Shown: positions 50,001 to 63,919 of the stretch, one piece after another
Layout: each line of letters opens with the position of its first letter
Position numbering within the stretch: position 1 is the first letter of the stretch
Assembly: GCA_947561715.1 (NCBI GenBank)
Contig: OX387204.1
Span: forward strand, 5,833,001 to 5,897,000
Length of the DNA stretch: 64,000 nt
Reading direction: 5' to 3'
Source of the DNA: Ascidia mentula
Taxonomy: Eukaryota; Chordata; Ascidiacea; Phlebobranchia; Ascidiidae
The notes under the pieces: model-generated
What the model was told of the DNA's origin: nothing
Database searches by the model: none
The model's input: only the letters and a program-made list of their open reading frames with translations
Position numbers and translations under genes: made by a program

Positions 50001-51516
50001 GAAAAATACTGACTCGACTACAGCGAGCGTACAGAGTGCCACATGGCCAACGATTAACGGAAAACGTTATTTTAATTGGTTCTGTTTGTTGCCACCTAAC
50101 AATAAAAAGACTAAAAACATTCGATTCCACATCCAAAATTTCAGTAGGGTACGTGTAATCAAGTAGTCCTCAACAGGTATACAGCAGGAGGGTTTAACGA
50201 AACTACAAAAACAACTTTTCAAAAGTGCGCAATGGCACGACAGAGGCTGCAGACCACAGTAACAATAGAGTCAACACACGAGCGGCAGAACGCGTTTTGA
50301 GTCACCAGCATATTGCACACGAAAATTGCAGAAAGAAATACAATGGTCCAAAAAACGCGTTCCTTTCTGGCACCGAAAGCCTGTTTGTGAACCAGTACTT
50401 TGCTGTTTTCAATGTGTTGCTGAAATGCGGAAAACTAATCCAACTGGTAAACCTTCTTGTTAAAATCTAAAATCGTCACAGAGTGTTGATAATAATAAAT
50501 TGTTTTCACGCTTGATGTTAACTGAAGTTAACAATGTTTGACAAAATCGGCCAGCACGAAAACGCTAAAATTACGACGAACATCGGGACCTTTAAACTAC
50601 ACTTACTAAACATAAACAAGACACGAGCCATGCAGCAACGACATCCCAGTCAACACTAGATTTTCATTATAATCAGTCATTTATTTAGCAAGTCTAAAGC
50701 TGTAGCGAAAGGCCGTGAAGAAAACGTAAATAATGACCGCCGTAGAGGTTGTCGACGACACATACTTCGTATGCTGTAGCGGAACTATGTTTAGTCTACT
50801 GCTGGTGATATGTTTCAACACGTTTCTCTCCCCGTGCTTGCGGTAAAACAACTCAGAAAGGAGTTCAAAAAATCATAACACCATCAAAGACTGAAGCACA
50901 GTCTACACAAATAAAATTGATAAAACCTTAGACTTAATTTAACATGACAGAGAATTGTTCATATACATGATAATGTAGAATTCCTTTACCAACTGTGGTG
51001 GTATCGCTGTCGGTGTTCTAAACGCAAACCTACTTGTTTGAAGCGTCGTGGATTTCACGGGTTGTGCTGTCTGCGTACAGCAGGTCGCTGAATGTAGTTT
51101 TGGTGATCAGACTAAATCTAAAAAACAACCTTGGAATGCAATTTGTAGCGGGTGGAAATTTAAAGAAACAGCTTTCGATACGAAAGACTTTTTGACGACA
51201 GTGATTTTAGCACAGCAACGAGCGGACAATTTTACGTTTCAGTCAATGAAAATTAATATAAAGTTGTTCGTTTGTTGCAGGTCTGACCTAAGTTACTTCA
51301 GTATGCAAATATTTTACTGATATACTGTACGGTTGTACAATTTATATCCACTAAAAACCCACGTAAAGGTGCTTACCTCGAAGATTCAGCGATTAATATA
51401 AATATAACTGTTGCCACTACAGATCCAAAGAAGAAGATAACGTAGGACCTCATGGGCCTACCCGCTTTTCGATGAACGAAGCCGTCGGCTTTAACCACAG
51501 ATGTCTTGTCCTGCAT
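44012..51516 (-). CDS. GT31 beta-1,3-glycosyltransferase
   Basis: Eight exons join in phase: 51516-51377, 51029-50990, 50851-50726, 49382-49294, 49072-48959, 48308-48177, 46223-45900, 44492-44012; about 481 aa. Short basic cytosolic tail, then a signal anchor (YVIFFFGSVVATVIFILIA) at about residues 26-44, then a long Ser/Thr-rich stem to about 165. Catalytic domain: VKSTCARADRRDNVRKTWG, FLVGKS, ESQSHGDILQSD, the metal-binding FTDDDCMINL, YPPFCHGG and LEDVYISGL, all hallmarks of beta-1,3-galactosyl/N-acetylglucosaminyltransferases (GT31). It should use a UDP-sugar in the Golgi lumen; donor and acceptor cannot be read from sequence. Exon 2 is only 40 nt and the exon 3 donor (GTTTTC) is weak, so the stem is the least certain part. 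Confidence 0.9.
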
Positions 51517-54500
51517 TGCGTCAACTTTTCGTCAACACAGTTTCGTCAGACCGTTAGTTACTGTGTAGGAAATGTACTTTACATGTTGTTTCTTACCAGA
51601 TAAGCCTAACCCTCTAAGCGCGACATGGCGTGACGCTGTTATCTGTAAAATATGGTCAAGTGGCATTGGTTTTAAGATATTCAGTTGAGAACTAATCAGG
51701 ATTCTATTCGCCGACAATATTTAACCGAATAAGGTGAAGTTCCGGACTATCCAATGACTATAAATTATATTTGAACACAACTGAGACATCTAAATACCTC
51801 GCAGATCAGCACTGCATCAAGTATTTCTCACCATTATGTGACCTAACTTCCCTAGACAACAAACAAAAGCATTGGACAATAAATATGACAACTCACTGTT
51901 ACGTCATACACACAGCAGTTAGTCAGTCGAGTGATGACGATCATTGTTTTTGTAGAGAACAATCTTTCCTGTCGTCCTATATATTCTTTCGGCAAATAAA
52001 CAGATTACAGACTGACAATAGCCTGCATACCATCGGTCTTAGATCTGCTGAACAAAAATCTCCAGTCTCGGACCTACTCAGGGACTCATAGACCCGACAG
52101 TCCCTCAATTTTAATTTTGCGACAAAGGAAACTGAGAAGCACACGCTGTAAGGCCGAACGCACAGGAGAAAACGTGAAAAAACGTTAGCAAGTCTGTGCT
52201 CGAATGCATTATTTCAAAACGCGATTTTTGAAAACCGAACTCAAACAACATATTAAAAGAAAGCCACGTTCCCTTATGGCAAGCCACTTTCCCTACAAAA
52301 CTAGCAACTGAATAAGAAGCCTTGCTTAACTGACTGCGGTAAGGCTCGTCGCTGTACATGTTAATCATGCCAAAATGAACTGAACACTAAGCGCCACAAC
52401 ATATTGCCATAAAAATAAAAATTGTAAGCGTTTATTAAAAACAGACAACCAACATTAACCCCAAAGCTTGCTGATTAACCTACCGGATTGTTCATCTGAG
52501 TCAGTAGAACAACATAACGTTCAATAGGTTCTCCGAACTTTGAAGGAAGCTTTGTAGCCATATCATAAAACATCTTGCGCACACGCTTTTGCGGAAAATT
52601 GCTTTCAGCAAGTCACTAGCTCACAAGTGCTGAAGTACAAGCAACGTTCCACCTCTTGTGACTATGACGTAACAATATTCATATTGTCATCCTTTCCAAA
52701 CCCAGTGTTTCTTGCCTTGAATAAATAGTGATTTACTGTACGTCCAATCCAAATTGGACTACATGTTTAGCACCGAGGGTAAACAAAACAGCTTGGTACT
52801 ATTTTGGTGACAGTAATTTGGTGGTCTGTCTTTCCGTTTGAAAACCTATGATTTACGCCGATGTGTAACTGTGCTGAAACAAAACTGGTCAAACCTAAGA
52901 GCGCTTTCGGCGTTTCCTTTCCCGACTGCTGTGCATGCAGGCTCTCGATACTTCGTTGCAATCGATCACGTCCTGTACTGTGCGATACATCCGGCATATA
53001 ACTTTTTAATAAGGGAAACAGCACTTTTTGCAGCTTACAGTAAAAACTACTCCTGCTTTCAGTCTGTAGTATTGAGATGTTCTTCTTTGCACAACACAGA
53101 ATTTACCCGGAAAATGTGTGAAAGAAAATCGTCGTGTAAATTAGAAAAAGGCATCGTTTCTTAAGGCAATTTTTGACACGCACAGATCACCGATGCTTTT
53201 GGCAAGTGTGGTCAAACTTAGAACATGTGAACCACGTAATTTTCACCACTATAAGTCTGGGCCCCGTAGGGAAAAACGTTGAGGAACTCTGGCCCACGAA
53301 ATTAGGAAAGCAAATATTGACCAATCGACTGTCCGATGAGCAAACAAATTTACTTTTTTTAATGGATAAAAGTTGACCACACCATGACAAAACGCATATT
53401 CCGCATTTTTAATAGCACCGCAAAAACCTACATGAGCACAATAATTTCAACATATATAGTTTTTTTTCTTATCTAAGCCTCGAAAAGATCAACGTCGTGT
53501 GCAAACGTATAACTAACTAGGACAATTGGTGCTCGGCAAACTAAAACCGAAAAGAATACCGTCCGTGAATTAAACCGGTATTTTATAGCAATCACTGAGC
53601 ATCATAGGCTTAGTTGAAATTGGGTGCATGAGTTTCATTGTGTACAAGTAATCCTGTGTATGAGCAACATCCTATTGATAAAAGCAAGTTGGTGGATGTT
53701 GTAAGTATCTTTCAACTGATAAAATCCTCTCTCTGACAATAGGTTCCTTGAAATGAAAAAATTACCATTCGCGATGCACAATCACAATTTATGTGTCACC
53801 TTTTGGGGGCATTTTTGCCGTTCTTCAACTTAAAATAAGTTTGCCAACTCTAACTGACAGAAATTATAAAAGATCTTAGGTTGCTCCTTGTATGTATTCA
53901 AGCGTATCATCTAGCACTAAGCTTTATGGTGCATTTTTCCATTGAAACTTTAACATGACTGGTCACAGACCTCAATAACTGGCAATAGGCCGTACACTAT
54001 AAAACGCTTCATTTTATTGGCGCACCAGACTGTGCTGGTTTCGCCTTACTTCCTTTGTGCTGTGACAGCTGATGCGCTTCGCATGTCATTTAGCGATGCA
54101 GACAACGCATGATAGTTCAAGTTGGTAGGCCACTTTCTGTGGTTGATGTTAATGGACGGCTATGTGCATAATTGTTAATACAAACATAATTTATCGGAAT
54201 ACTTTGTGCATTTTACGTCAGGACGTTTTAAAACTGGAATGAAAAAACTGAGCTGTCCTGTATTTTGAGTGCGTATTTTGTAACATTTTAACTATTCCTT
54301 TCTTTGTCAATCTGAAATCTGTACTTGCTTTTGCATTGTCAGTGTACTTTGTCCGAGAACTTACAGTTCCGTTCCAAAAATTATTTTAACCTACTGCAAA
54401 AAAACAGGCCACTGCTCATAAAGTGGAGCTTTGACGCCGTATAGTGGAAGAGGTTTAAATTTAAACGACAAACCCAAAGCATTCAATCATCTTAAAGAAG

Positions 54501-55675
54501 TCTTTTGGCGTTTGTTACACGTGCACAATAAAAAACCTAATCCCTTTCTTTTTTGACGAATCGGTAAATACAGTGATATAACATAGTTTTCGGAACTGCG
54601 CCCAAACACAATTTGAACAGCGCCGATACAAATATAGTAAGTCTGTAACATCAAGATCTGAGGCAACAAACGTTTTAATATATTTCAGATTGTATTTCAG
54701 CGTAGATTTGTGTTTTTAATCAGCTACACAACAAGCATGGACGAAGGGATGTGACAACAGAAACTATCGGATTCAACAAAATCCCAGCCGAATCAGAAAA
54801 GTTCATGACGTCATCAGTACAATTACTTTGGTTTATTTTTCTTTGACGAATTTGCATTTTAGTGCATTTTTGTAATTATAATTTTGTGGCGCTAATTGTG
54901 CGATTAATTTGTTGGTGTTTGCTTAGTGTAATTACATTTTTACGCATTGATCCCAATAAAAGTGTTTGACTTCAAGCGCCATGGTTAATATTCTGAACAG
55001 ATATTTAAACAGATTACATGTAGGTTTTGGTATTAATATTCCCATTCGGTGTTCGTACTTCGGAAATACTTGGGAAATATTATTATTGTTGAAGTACCTT
55101 AAGTTTTACGCAAAGTTGTCATGAACGTGTCACATGCACTTGAAGTCCTTTCTGTCTTGTAAGTTCAAGTTGTATGCGGGCGTCAAATCGAATGCAATTA
55201 AGCGCAGTCCAAAACTGGGAGCTCATTTTCATGCGAGCAAAAGTTTTAATTGCTTTAAATCGCTTCCGCATTACCAGTTTTGCCCAAGCCGTAGGCCAGC
55301 TTGACGTCAAAGGATTATTTGGCCTTGTCAATGCAGAAATCATGACAAAACGCCAAACAAGACATTATTCCAACCCGGATGGAATGCATTTATATATAGA
55401 AAGGGTCTCCAACCTAATGGTGCCAAGCTTAAAAGTTAGAAAGCACTTGGTTTGGTAAATGAGCAGATAATATTGTAGACTTCGTATTGACCTATTTTAG
55501 CCAATATAAAGTTTTGCTTGCCTTAATGAATTTTAGTTTCCTCTTTGTGTGAAGCAATGGGTTATGTGGCTGTTCAAATCCTGACATTGCTTTTTTAGGT
55601 TGATGTTTTTCTAATTGTGTAGAGTTGAGAACTGACTGCAATTGACAGTAAAAAATAGAGAAATCGACGCAAACA
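51517..55675. other. intergenic, no gene recognised
   Basis: Several frames of 80-108 codons occur on both strands (for example about 51.77-52.09 and 52.84-53.16 kb, plus). They lack family motifs, signal peptides and phase-matched exons. TATAAA within CCAATATAAAG at 55502-55512 lies about 170 bp before the start codon of the following plus-strand gene and could be its core promoter. Confidence 0.35.
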
Positions 55676-58600
55676 ATGAGTTTCTTAACATGGATGGTGT
55701 TTGTATTTGTTGGTTTGGCAAATCTTGGAAATTGCAGGGTGGAAACAGGTAAAGGCTCATATCTTACTTTCTCTCAATTTAGAACCCGCAATTTTTTCCT
55801 GCCAGGAACCAAGCATCTGTGGATATGGTATGATGGACGTAATTTCAATTATAGATTTCGGCAGCCCTTTCCAACAACTCCAGTGGTTTACGCTTGGGCA
55901 AGAGGCACTAGAACCCAAAGGTGAGTGACTCAAAAGATAAGGTCTCTATTTTTGAAGAATAGAAACTCAGAGATAAAATGTAAAATGTGAAGTGAATAAG
56001 TTAGTCAACAAAATGGTTGAAAAACGATGACACGTTTATGAAAATTATCGGCGTAAAGTTATGACAAATTAGAATGAAGCTTCGTTACGTTTGTAATAAT
56101 TAAAACTGCGTGATGTTTTTCGTACATTGTTGGGTGAATAAATTAGGTCGGACACTTTCAATCTTACCTTATAAGCTTGCATCTATGAAACTATCAGGTT
56201 TAGGACTGTGATCAGCAATGTTACAAACACACACTTTTACTGCAAATTTGTAAGAACAAGTGGAGAAAGGGGAAGTAATCGCGTGATTGTTTATTGGACT
56301 GCAAGGGTGTATGACGCAGGTAAGTCACGAATTACCAAGCAAATTTTTTCTGCAAGTCAAATTTGGTTATTGTATAGCTTAAAGCTTGGTTTGTATTTAA
56401 TTTTTATGTGAATGTTTTCCGCAATGCGCATAAAGCAATGCAAACGTCAAGTTAATGAAAAAAGTTTATTTAAGAACACTTAAGTATGAAAAGGATTGCT
56501 TTCAGATCGGAACCAATCTATTGGTGTCGAATATAATGAGACCGTTACCATCCGACCACCACTGTCGATATTTACAACAATTTTCAAGCAAATGTCCAGT
56601 AATGTTTACGACGTATTTGGAAGGGAGGTTTACACGTCACAACTTCACAAAATCCTGAGCGACTCGTAAATCTTGATTAATTTTACAAAAAACTAGTAAA
56701 AACGACAACAAACTTTGTCGCACAGTCACTTAATGGTCAAAAGCACTGCTGGAACCAGAATGCTCCTGGAGGTCGATGTACGTTGTGACACCTTTTATAT
56801 GGACGGCAGCCCTGGACCATTTTACGGCATCGGAAGAATGACTGTTCGGGCAAGGAAAGTGGTTTCGAACGAAAGATCGATTTATTTTGTGGTAACCTTT
56901 TAAACTATTTCGTCCAATCTATGATCCGTAATGGATTTGTCGTAACACAGGCATCACAGAGATGTTCTCCCAGGTTTGGTTGTGGTAGGCCAATAAAAGC
57001 TTCCACTAATTGGAACGGACGAAGTAACGAAAGAGCAATTCCTGGCACAATGCTCCAATTGATTGCTTATGAAGTGGTGGGAAATATCGGAATAGTAATG
57101 CAAGTAAATGAGTTTTGCAAAAATTAGTTTTCACAAAGCAATCATGAATACCTCAAGAAATTGTTTGATTTTTAATCAAAGGCAATCAAAAAAATGTACA
57201 ACTGATTTTTTTGTCAAACTGTAAACATTTTGTGTTAAACAACTTAGGGTTCCAGAAGTACAGGCTCTCAAGACGGTGGCAATGGCAATATGGGGAGAAA
57301 TGGAAATCGTGCGGGAAATTTAAATTGCGGAGTCTTCTCTTGCAATATGTTTAAGTATTGCACGGATTACAACGGTACCACAATAAAAACTTCACGACTC
57401 ACTGTAAAACTATCGCCTGTTTTTTTCAACTAGCACTTTAACTCATACTTGACATTCGCACAGTAGTTACCTGCAACACAGAATGTCCTTGAATATTGTG
57501 GCCGAAGAGTTTTATTTTACGATACACGTTTATTTTCATTGAAGCGCCGAAAACGTACATGATATAAGTTCAATTGACAACACTTTTGAAAATATCCAGT
57601 GTTGCAGTATTGTAGCACACCACGAGACCGATTTTTTTAACCACTTAAATGTACCTGCAATGTGAAAACAAATATAAATAGTAAAACAATGATGATGCCT
57701 GCACAGACAGGCGAAATATATATGTCGTAAAAACTTGAAACAGACAGACGACTTAGGATTATTTATCATTTTCTGCATTGATCCGTTACTGAGTCTCTGT
57801 CGGCCATAAGGACTACACAGGCGATTCATAGAAATCAAACTCTCATAAATAGTAAACAATAGATAACAATCATAATTAGCTAAATTATTCAAATTCAGGA
57901 CCTTCAGGAAGAACTGGCGGCAGAGGTGGGGACGGACGATCAGGGGGACGAGTGTTGTATCCTGGTGGCGACAGCGGAAGTCTTTATTTTTACACAAAAA
58001 CTTTATCAGGTCAAGTTATTTTAAGCCAAAGACCTGGAAAAGCTGGTCGACCAGCTGAGCATGGCCATGAGGGTAAAGGGGGGTAAGTAGTTTATTATGT
58101 TATGTGGATAGGATCGTGGCTAAACAAACTAAAAAGTTTTACTATTAAGTGTCCTAGAATTTTGATGCGAATTGTTCTGGTTTATAACGCAAGTGGTTTC
58201 TTTCGTAAAAGATGTTCCTCCAAAATTTATTCTCTTGCTGAAGCAGTGACTTGTTAGTTAAGAAAATAATTGCTCGCAGATATTTTAGTGCAGTTGTAAA
58301 CGCTTTTTGCAGATACGGTGGAGGTGGTGGATGTGGATGTAAGGAGAATGTGTTTTTCGGGTTTTACAAAACCGATTGTGAACTTATGGGACAAAGAGGA
58401 TCAAGAGGTAGTAATGGCAGAGACGGATTTGCTGTACACGGTATACCACAAGTGGTAAGTTGTTTTTAAGTAAATTAGTTACCTTGATCAGGTCTTTCTT
58501 AATATGGCTATTTTTATGCTTGTTTGTACCACAGCAAGACGTGTGTATTTGTAAGATTTCCTTTTTTGACTGACATACTTACGGACTTTGTATAGGGACC

Positions 58601-61600
58601 TCACGGTGCATTCGGAAATACGACATTGGCATCTGGTGAATTTACCGCGAGTTGGTTTAGAAATGACTACGATCTGTTGAAACTGATAGCCAGGAAGGGT
58701 GTGATGCTGTTTCAACGAAACAAAAATAATGAAGCGAAACCAATCTTCGAATTCATTTTGAGTTCTGCAAGAACCACGAGTTCGTTCTACCAACAGGTTT
58801 TGTTAGACGGAGAGTCTTTGATGGTCGTGAAAACATTGTTAAACCTTTTATTAGAGTGGTCGCGGTTCATTAAACCTTTTATTAGAGTGGTCGAAGTCAT
58901 GCGAAAACGGGCATATTTGAGTAAAAAATAATTTTCTCGTAAGGTGTGATCGACTACCGATATTGCTGATCCAAAAACTTATCTTACAAGGTTAAACTTG
59001 TTGTAATTGTTAGGCCGGCGAAATTTTGGGATACATAAAGCAAGGTTTTGACCTTTACGGTAACTCAAAACGTTACGCACCGGACGAGGACTGGACGTAT
59101 TTAAAAGATCATGTTGAAGAACTTCTGCAATATGGGAGAGATATTGAAGAGTCGGTGAACGAGGTTCTTGCAACAGTAAGTCAATAAGAAGCCCCACCAA
59201 ATTTTTACCAGTTACTGTATAGCCGCAGGTCTGTAACTTTGACAGCCAAATGATGTGTTTGGTGCATATCTTGAAATTAAGGATTTGTTTTAAGTTCCAA
59301 TAGAATTACTTTAACGGAACTTTTTTGCTTTTTGGTTACATTATTTAAAACTATTGTTAATATATTGGTCTGTGAGAAAATGACAATAGCGAAATTATTA
59401 TTTCTGTGAGATTGTGAAACAGATCGCCAATTACCCTTTATGGGTTATTTTGGATAAATTATTTCATAAACTTCAGTTAAACCTATCTCCACTTTTAATC
59501 ACGTGTACCAACAAATCTGATTTTTTTTGGTTCCTCTGTCTCAAGAGTCTAATAGTTTGTCCACCTTTGTTATAGGTAAAGGCCGTATTGTCCGTCATTG
59601 AATAACATTGCGTTGTTTTAGGTGCATAGAGACTCGAATGTGGAAACAATATTTGACAAAATAGATACGATCGTTCGTATGAATGTTAAGTATTTGACTT
59701 TTAACGAAAGAGAACTGAAAAAGCAAATGTCAATTCAACTTGAAGCCTTAAGACGCATTGAATCTGCAATGATGGAACAAATGAAACAAATTCACAAACT
59801 GGGTAAAGTTGTTTTTAAAGAAGCGGTAAGTATGTTATGAACTACCGTCATCGTATAGTTATAGTAAGTCGTGTTTTTACCAGGCAAACAAGGATCACTT
59901 AGATATTTTTGGTTTACTTTCTTCTATTGCGGGAATTTTTGTGGGAATACTTGCTAAATCACCTACTGCCGTCTTTAGCCACTCTGTTGAGGTAACTATT
60001 CATTACTAAATGGAAAAAAATGTTGTCTTTAATTTATATGTACTTATAGATGATTAACACTATAAGAGCATCATCTGACCATTGTGATTTACCAACAATT
60101 TCAGAGTTACAACATTCGTTTATGTCCAAGTAAGAACTGTTTTTGCAACGGTGCTATAAACAAATATTTTGATTGTGCACGTATCGTGATTATGCCGACA
60201 AGCTAGTTAGATGCAGATGAATTCGCGCAACCTACGTTTCGGTGACCGTATTGTCATTGCCAATTCGTCAAATGCTGTAAACCTACACGTAACTTAGGGT
60301 TAATCCGTCTTATAACTTAATGGCTATATAGTAGTAGTGTCACTCATCTAGCTGCTCAATTGAGAACTGATGGAAAAGATGTTGGAATTTTCCGCAGAAC
60401 ATTAATTGTATTTTTATATTTTAAAATTTCAGCATCCAATTTGCTTTCGATTCGCGGAACATTGCGGAAAGTTTCGATTACAGCAAATTAAACGCAACTG
60501 CTGTTCCAGAAATAATAAAAAGTAATTTGGCGAAAAAGAAGGGTCTGATTATCCAGGATCTCCATTGCGTATTTCAAGAAACCACTTCCGAAAATGTTGG
60601 TTAAAACTTAATGAAATCTCCTTCATTTACAGTACATATTAAGTATATTTTTCGCCTGCTATATCATCTTGTTTAATACTATGTTTTAATACATTACCAT
60701 ATTTCCGTAAGAGATCAAAACGATATTAACGAAATGTGTTTTTGTAGGCTTTGACTCTGGACCGACTTCTTAACGATTATTTCCTAGACGGGGGTTTTCG
60801 TGCAGACATTATACAAAATCTTATGAGAATTGGTGCCCAATTAAAGGTAAATAACCGAATGTTCAGATGTATTTTTAAGACTTGTGTAAGTTTTTTTATT
60901 TTAGTTTTAGCAACATGTTTTCAATTTAATATATATTTACATTAAGCAAAGTGTCGAAGGTTAAGATAACGTTATATCGAAACTCAGTGACAATGTAATG
61001 CATTTTCCTTTGCAATTTTAACTTCAACTAGTTTTTTTGATGTTTATTTACAGCAAATTGCCTTTAACATAAACGCGACAAAGGAGACTCTGAATCCAAA
61101 TGGAAATCTACAAACAAGTATTAAAAATGTTTCAATGGAATCAAAATCACATATATTTAATTTTCTGCTCAAGTAAGTAAATCACCTACTATTTAGTACA
61201 AGGACACCGAAGCAATCCCCTTAACGTTTCCTATTCAGCTTATATCAAGATCAGGAAAACATGATAATGAAATCTATCTACGAACTCTCAAAATCTTATC
61301 AGTTCCAAAGTTTGTGGAACTTTGATGTTTTTGAAAAGTTTGAAGTTAGATTCAGCGACGAGGTATTTACAAAACACATTTAAAACACAGTTAGTTTTCT
61401 GTTTCGGCTGGTCTTGAGAAGCGGGTTCATTTTTATCTAAATTTAACTTTAATATTTAAAGAATGTTGTTTTGAATGCTGGAAGTCTACATGGAATGGTG
61501 CAGTTGGGTAACGTTTACCAACAACTTCAAACCAAACGACGCAATTTTGTCGATATCGTGTCTGAATACGCAGGTGCCGAATCACATGTATTTACTGCTC

Positions 61601-63042
61601 ACTGGAAATTTTCCGAGGTGAACATAACACACCATCTTTGTTTGGTGCATTCGTGACAAACATTCTACCACGATATTGTTATGCATGTTAGTTTTCGAAA
61701 TTGATGTAGGTTTCCCACCCGGCCATTATTAATGAGCTTCGGAAAAATGGAAGCACAACAATAACATTGGAAATCGACCCAAACGACCCACTTAGTAACA
61801 GCGGATGTGAAAGTTGCTACAACGGGAGATTGATTGGACTCTACGTTGAAATTATTGGGAATCGACAGCCGGCCAACGTACCTAATATGTACATGACTTA
61901 CACGTATAATAAACTCACCGATAATGAAACGCATTTGGCGCTTGTATGCAGAACCTACGTTATGGTTTCCCATCAGGGTGATTCCCGTTTTATGATGACG
62001 AATCCAGACGGAAGTATTAATGTAACAACTCTCCATCAGACCCCCGAATCTGTGGACGGCGGAAAATTGATGTCGTTCGATTCATCAGAAGCTCCTTTAG
62101 TCGATGAAACGGATGATGACGATTCGGCCCTCCAGGAAAAGTTTTTAGAAGAAGTATGCTGACAAAGTTATTGTTTCTGACAAGTTAAATGCAATCGTAA
62201 TTACACTTTTCGGCCCATAACGGCCACTACATGTAAAAAAAACAGCATATATTGCCCAAGCAAAGGTTGATATTCAATTGATAACTATTTCCCGGCCATA
62301 AAGTCGATCTCTAGTTGATTACTTTTGTGAATTTATAGGAACACGTGTTTTGCGACGGTGACCAGACGGACTTTGCTGGAATTAAACCTTGCAAAAGCCC
62401 GTATGCGACCTACGTTATAACAGTCCCTTGGTCACACGACTACGATTGCCCAACAAATGTTTGGAACACCAGATCTGGGACAAACTGCAGAGATTTTGTG
62501 TTTTGGAGGTATAAGATGCAACGTCCCCCTAAGGGTTGGACAAAGCTTAGCAATTTACGAAAAAATACTTGACAGCTATTGAAAGAAGGACCCCACGTAA
62601 CGTTCACTAAAATTTTATCCGCGACCAAATTGTCAAACAATCTAGAGAAAAAAGTTTGAGGAACAATTGACATCGGTTTAATTCTTTTTTCAGGTTTAAC
62701 GAAATCAGAATGCACGCTAAGATCCAGTCGTGGACTCGATACCCGTCAGACCCGAGTTTTGCAAGGTGAGTTTGCAAAAGCCCTGTTAATTTCGTTGGTA
62801 ACAGAAAAGTCACTTAAACAAAAACAAAAAAGTCCTAAAGTTAAAACAAGACTGTAATTTTTTAGAGATTTAAGTTGATATTTGTATTCCTTTACAATTG
62901 TGTTGGTTCTGTAACAACCCCCCACTTTTTCTACGATTTTACTGAATTTAAGTTCACAAACTTCAAGTGATTGAAACCTATATCCCGGTTTGAAAATAAA
63001 TGCATTTGTTTTTGTAGGAATTTGCTTGGGAGTGCTCGCTAG
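55676..63042 (+). CDS. secreted H-lectin-like, Gly-rich, helical 1120-aa protein
   Basis: Twenty-two exons in one consistent frame: 55676-55920, 56198-56319, 56506-56665, 56726-56858, 56951-57073, 57248-57374, 57899-58082, 58313-58454, 58596-58796, 59014-59175, 59622-59825, 59884-59991, 60050-60129, 60433-60595, 60748-60846, 61054-61172, 61239-61362, 61462-61617, 61710-62153, 62339-62508, 62694-62765, 63018-63042. Signal peptide at residues 1-20. Residues 55-122 resemble an H-type lectin domain (PFPTTPVV, ISNVTNTHFYCKF, VIVYWTARV). Residues 262-412 are Gly-rich with collagen-like GPSGRTGG and GQRGSRGSNGRDG runs and Cys pairs. Residues 480-720 are mostly amphipathic helix with one hydrophobic stretch (IFGLLSSIAGIFVGILA). 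The C-terminal region has paired Cys (CESCYNG, CDGDQ, CPTNVW, CRDF). No membrane anchor at the end. The family is not recognised. The donors of exons 4, 6 and 14 are weak. Confidence 0.85.
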
Positions 63043-63193
63043 TATGGAGGCGAACTTCAACCGTGTTAATTTCACACGAAAAAACTTCACCGCATAACAT
63101 CGTAATTACAGCATTGTCCTTTTCACCATTGTACATTGATTGTTATTTTGTAATAATAGCACAAGTGTTTATTCTCATGATTTAAAATCAAAC

Positions 63194-63370
63194 AGGATCG
63201 CCCCACTGCGCGGGTCCTTACTTGGCGATCACAGCTATCGTATCGAGATCATTAGGTTTACAGGCTTCGCAGCCCAGGGATTGCAGCCTAGTTGGATCAG
63301 CCCCTTTTTTGTGAGAAGTCGAAGCGAAATTTAAAAAATCAAGGTTCCTGTGCAGTGTGGCGACTCTGCC
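63194..63370 (+). repeat. dispersed repeat related to the unit A insertion
   Basis: GGTCCTTACTTGGCGATCACAGCTATCGTATCGAGATCATTAGG here matches, inverted and with few changes, 12350-12415 of the SINE-like insertion. The following TTGGATCAGCC, GAAGTCGAAGCGAAATTTAAAAAATCAAG part matches 12130-12190 in direct orientation. The tRNA-like section is not obvious in this copy. Confidence 0.65.
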
Positions 63371-63919
63371 AATTACGTCAATTCGTGGCGTTGCATGAAC
63401 TGTTACTGCGTTGTCTTTTACAAGCTAATTACTTCTTCATGGTTTCTTTGCATAATCGCATGATAGTTGTTGTGTATGTTATTGCGGTTGTGAAAACAAA
63501 TGTAAAAGAAATAAAAGTCATGCATTTGGGAAAAGTTTCTTGCTAAAATGCTTGTTAATCCCTTCCACGCTAAGATCTATTTTCGATATGCTATTAGCTC
63601 TGGTTTCTCTTCACACGCATAAATCTTTCGCCTTTTACTAAAGATTACCTTTTCCGAGGTATACTCTGTTCTACGAGTCGTTTCTGTTTATTAATATTCT
63701 GGTTGGCGAAGGACAGTGATCAAAGGACTTTACCATATTATTTGGAACTCCTTTCGAGACGAGAATTGCTAACCGTTACATGAAAGTGCAGAGGAGGCTT
63801 GAGGTCACTTGTTTAGTTAGCCCGGCCCTTTTTAGGGCTACTATATTGCTTTGTAGTAGCGGTGAGCGGCAAGTGGCCAGCGTGTGTTTTGTTTATTTGA
63901 CACACAATTTTGTTGCGAG

